DNA from: an uncultured Alistipes sp.
GTDB taxonomy: Bacteria > Bacteroidota > Bacteroidia > Bacteroidales > Rikenellaceae
NCBI GenBank assembly: GCA_937880705.1
Contig: CALGRZ010000071.1
Coordinates: 1 to 22,087 of the forward strand
Direction of reading: 5' to 3'
DNA: 22,087 nt
Positions 22,070 to 22,087 of this stretch are shown one piece after another. The translations under genes and the position numbers were made by a program. Within the stretch, counting starts at the first letter, position 1. Each line of letters opens with the position of its first letter. The notes under the pieces are model-generated. The model was not told where the DNA came from. It made no database searches and worked only from the letters and a program-made list of their open reading frames with translations.

Positions 22070-22087
22070 ATGGCAAAAATCAAAGGA
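22070..22087 (+). CDS. 5' end of the next gene (partial; possibly a ferredoxin subunit)
   Basis: Six codons are visible, encoding MAKIKG. They follow a good promoter. From memory, this N-terminus resembles the small two-[4Fe-4S] ferredoxin subunits of Bacteroidota 2-oxoacid:ferredoxin oxidoreductases, but six residues cannot prove it. Only the presence of a gene start is supported with confidence. Confidence 0.45.

Overview
The window looks like a chromosomal segment of an anaerobic Bacteroidota bacterium, most likely a Bacteroidales gut commensal (an Alistipes-like Rikenellaceae member would fit, but this is inference). The reasons are: repeated -7 elements of the Bacteroidota type TAnnTTTG upstream of most transcription units, with no sigma70-like -10/-35 pairs or strong Shine-Dalgarno sites; many lipoproteins, one with a CSKDD-type surface-export signal; a ferredoxin-dependent 2-oxoacid oxidoreductase; and lipoprotein GH3/GH2 glycosidases. 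Coding DNA is moderately GC-rich, while the intergenic regions are AT-rich.

Layout: (1) 1-1064 holds the tail of an upstream gene, a terminator, a small outer-membrane beta-barrel gene and a second terminator. (2) 1065-3987 is korA-korB, a two-subunit 2-oxoglutarate (2-oxoacid):ferredoxin oxidoreductase with the codon use of a highly expressed operon. (3) 4131-6339 is a compact three-gene unit: a lipid-anchored, membrane-spanning TPR protein ending in a LuxR-like helix-turn-helix, followed by two small paralogous lipoproteins of unknown function. This is the best candidate for an undescribed system. (4) 6522-11386 is a GH3 and GH2 glycoside hydrolase pair, both lipoproteins. (5) 11462-13140 is umuD-umuC, an error-prone polymerase cassette. 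(6) 13170-13800 is non-coding: a tRNA-His gene, a 19-bp copy of its 3' end 220 bp downstream, several strong hairpins, and two facing arrays of 10-bp repeats. (7) 13805-16773 holds an RluB-type pseudouridine synthase (minus strand), divergent from a MATE transporter, then a tiny membrane protein (minus strand). (8) 16917-21896 is a five-gene operon: a PTS EIIC/PfoR-like membrane protein, two M16 peptidase subunits (one catalytic, one without the zinc motif), an alpha/beta hydrolase and an HD-domain hydrolase. (9) The window ends with a promoter and the first six codons of another gene.

How the genes fit together: korAB belongs to core anaerobic energy and carbon metabolism (ferredoxin-coupled 2-oxoacid conversion). 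The GH3/GH2 pair would trim beta-linked glycans in the cell envelope without a SusC/D pair in view. The TPR-HTH gene and its two lipoproteins look like an envelope-sensing regulator with envelope partners. The M16 pair looks like a heterodimeric cytoplasmic peptidase. The tRNA-His neighbourhood is the main place where recombination, or an odd structured RNA, may have been at work.
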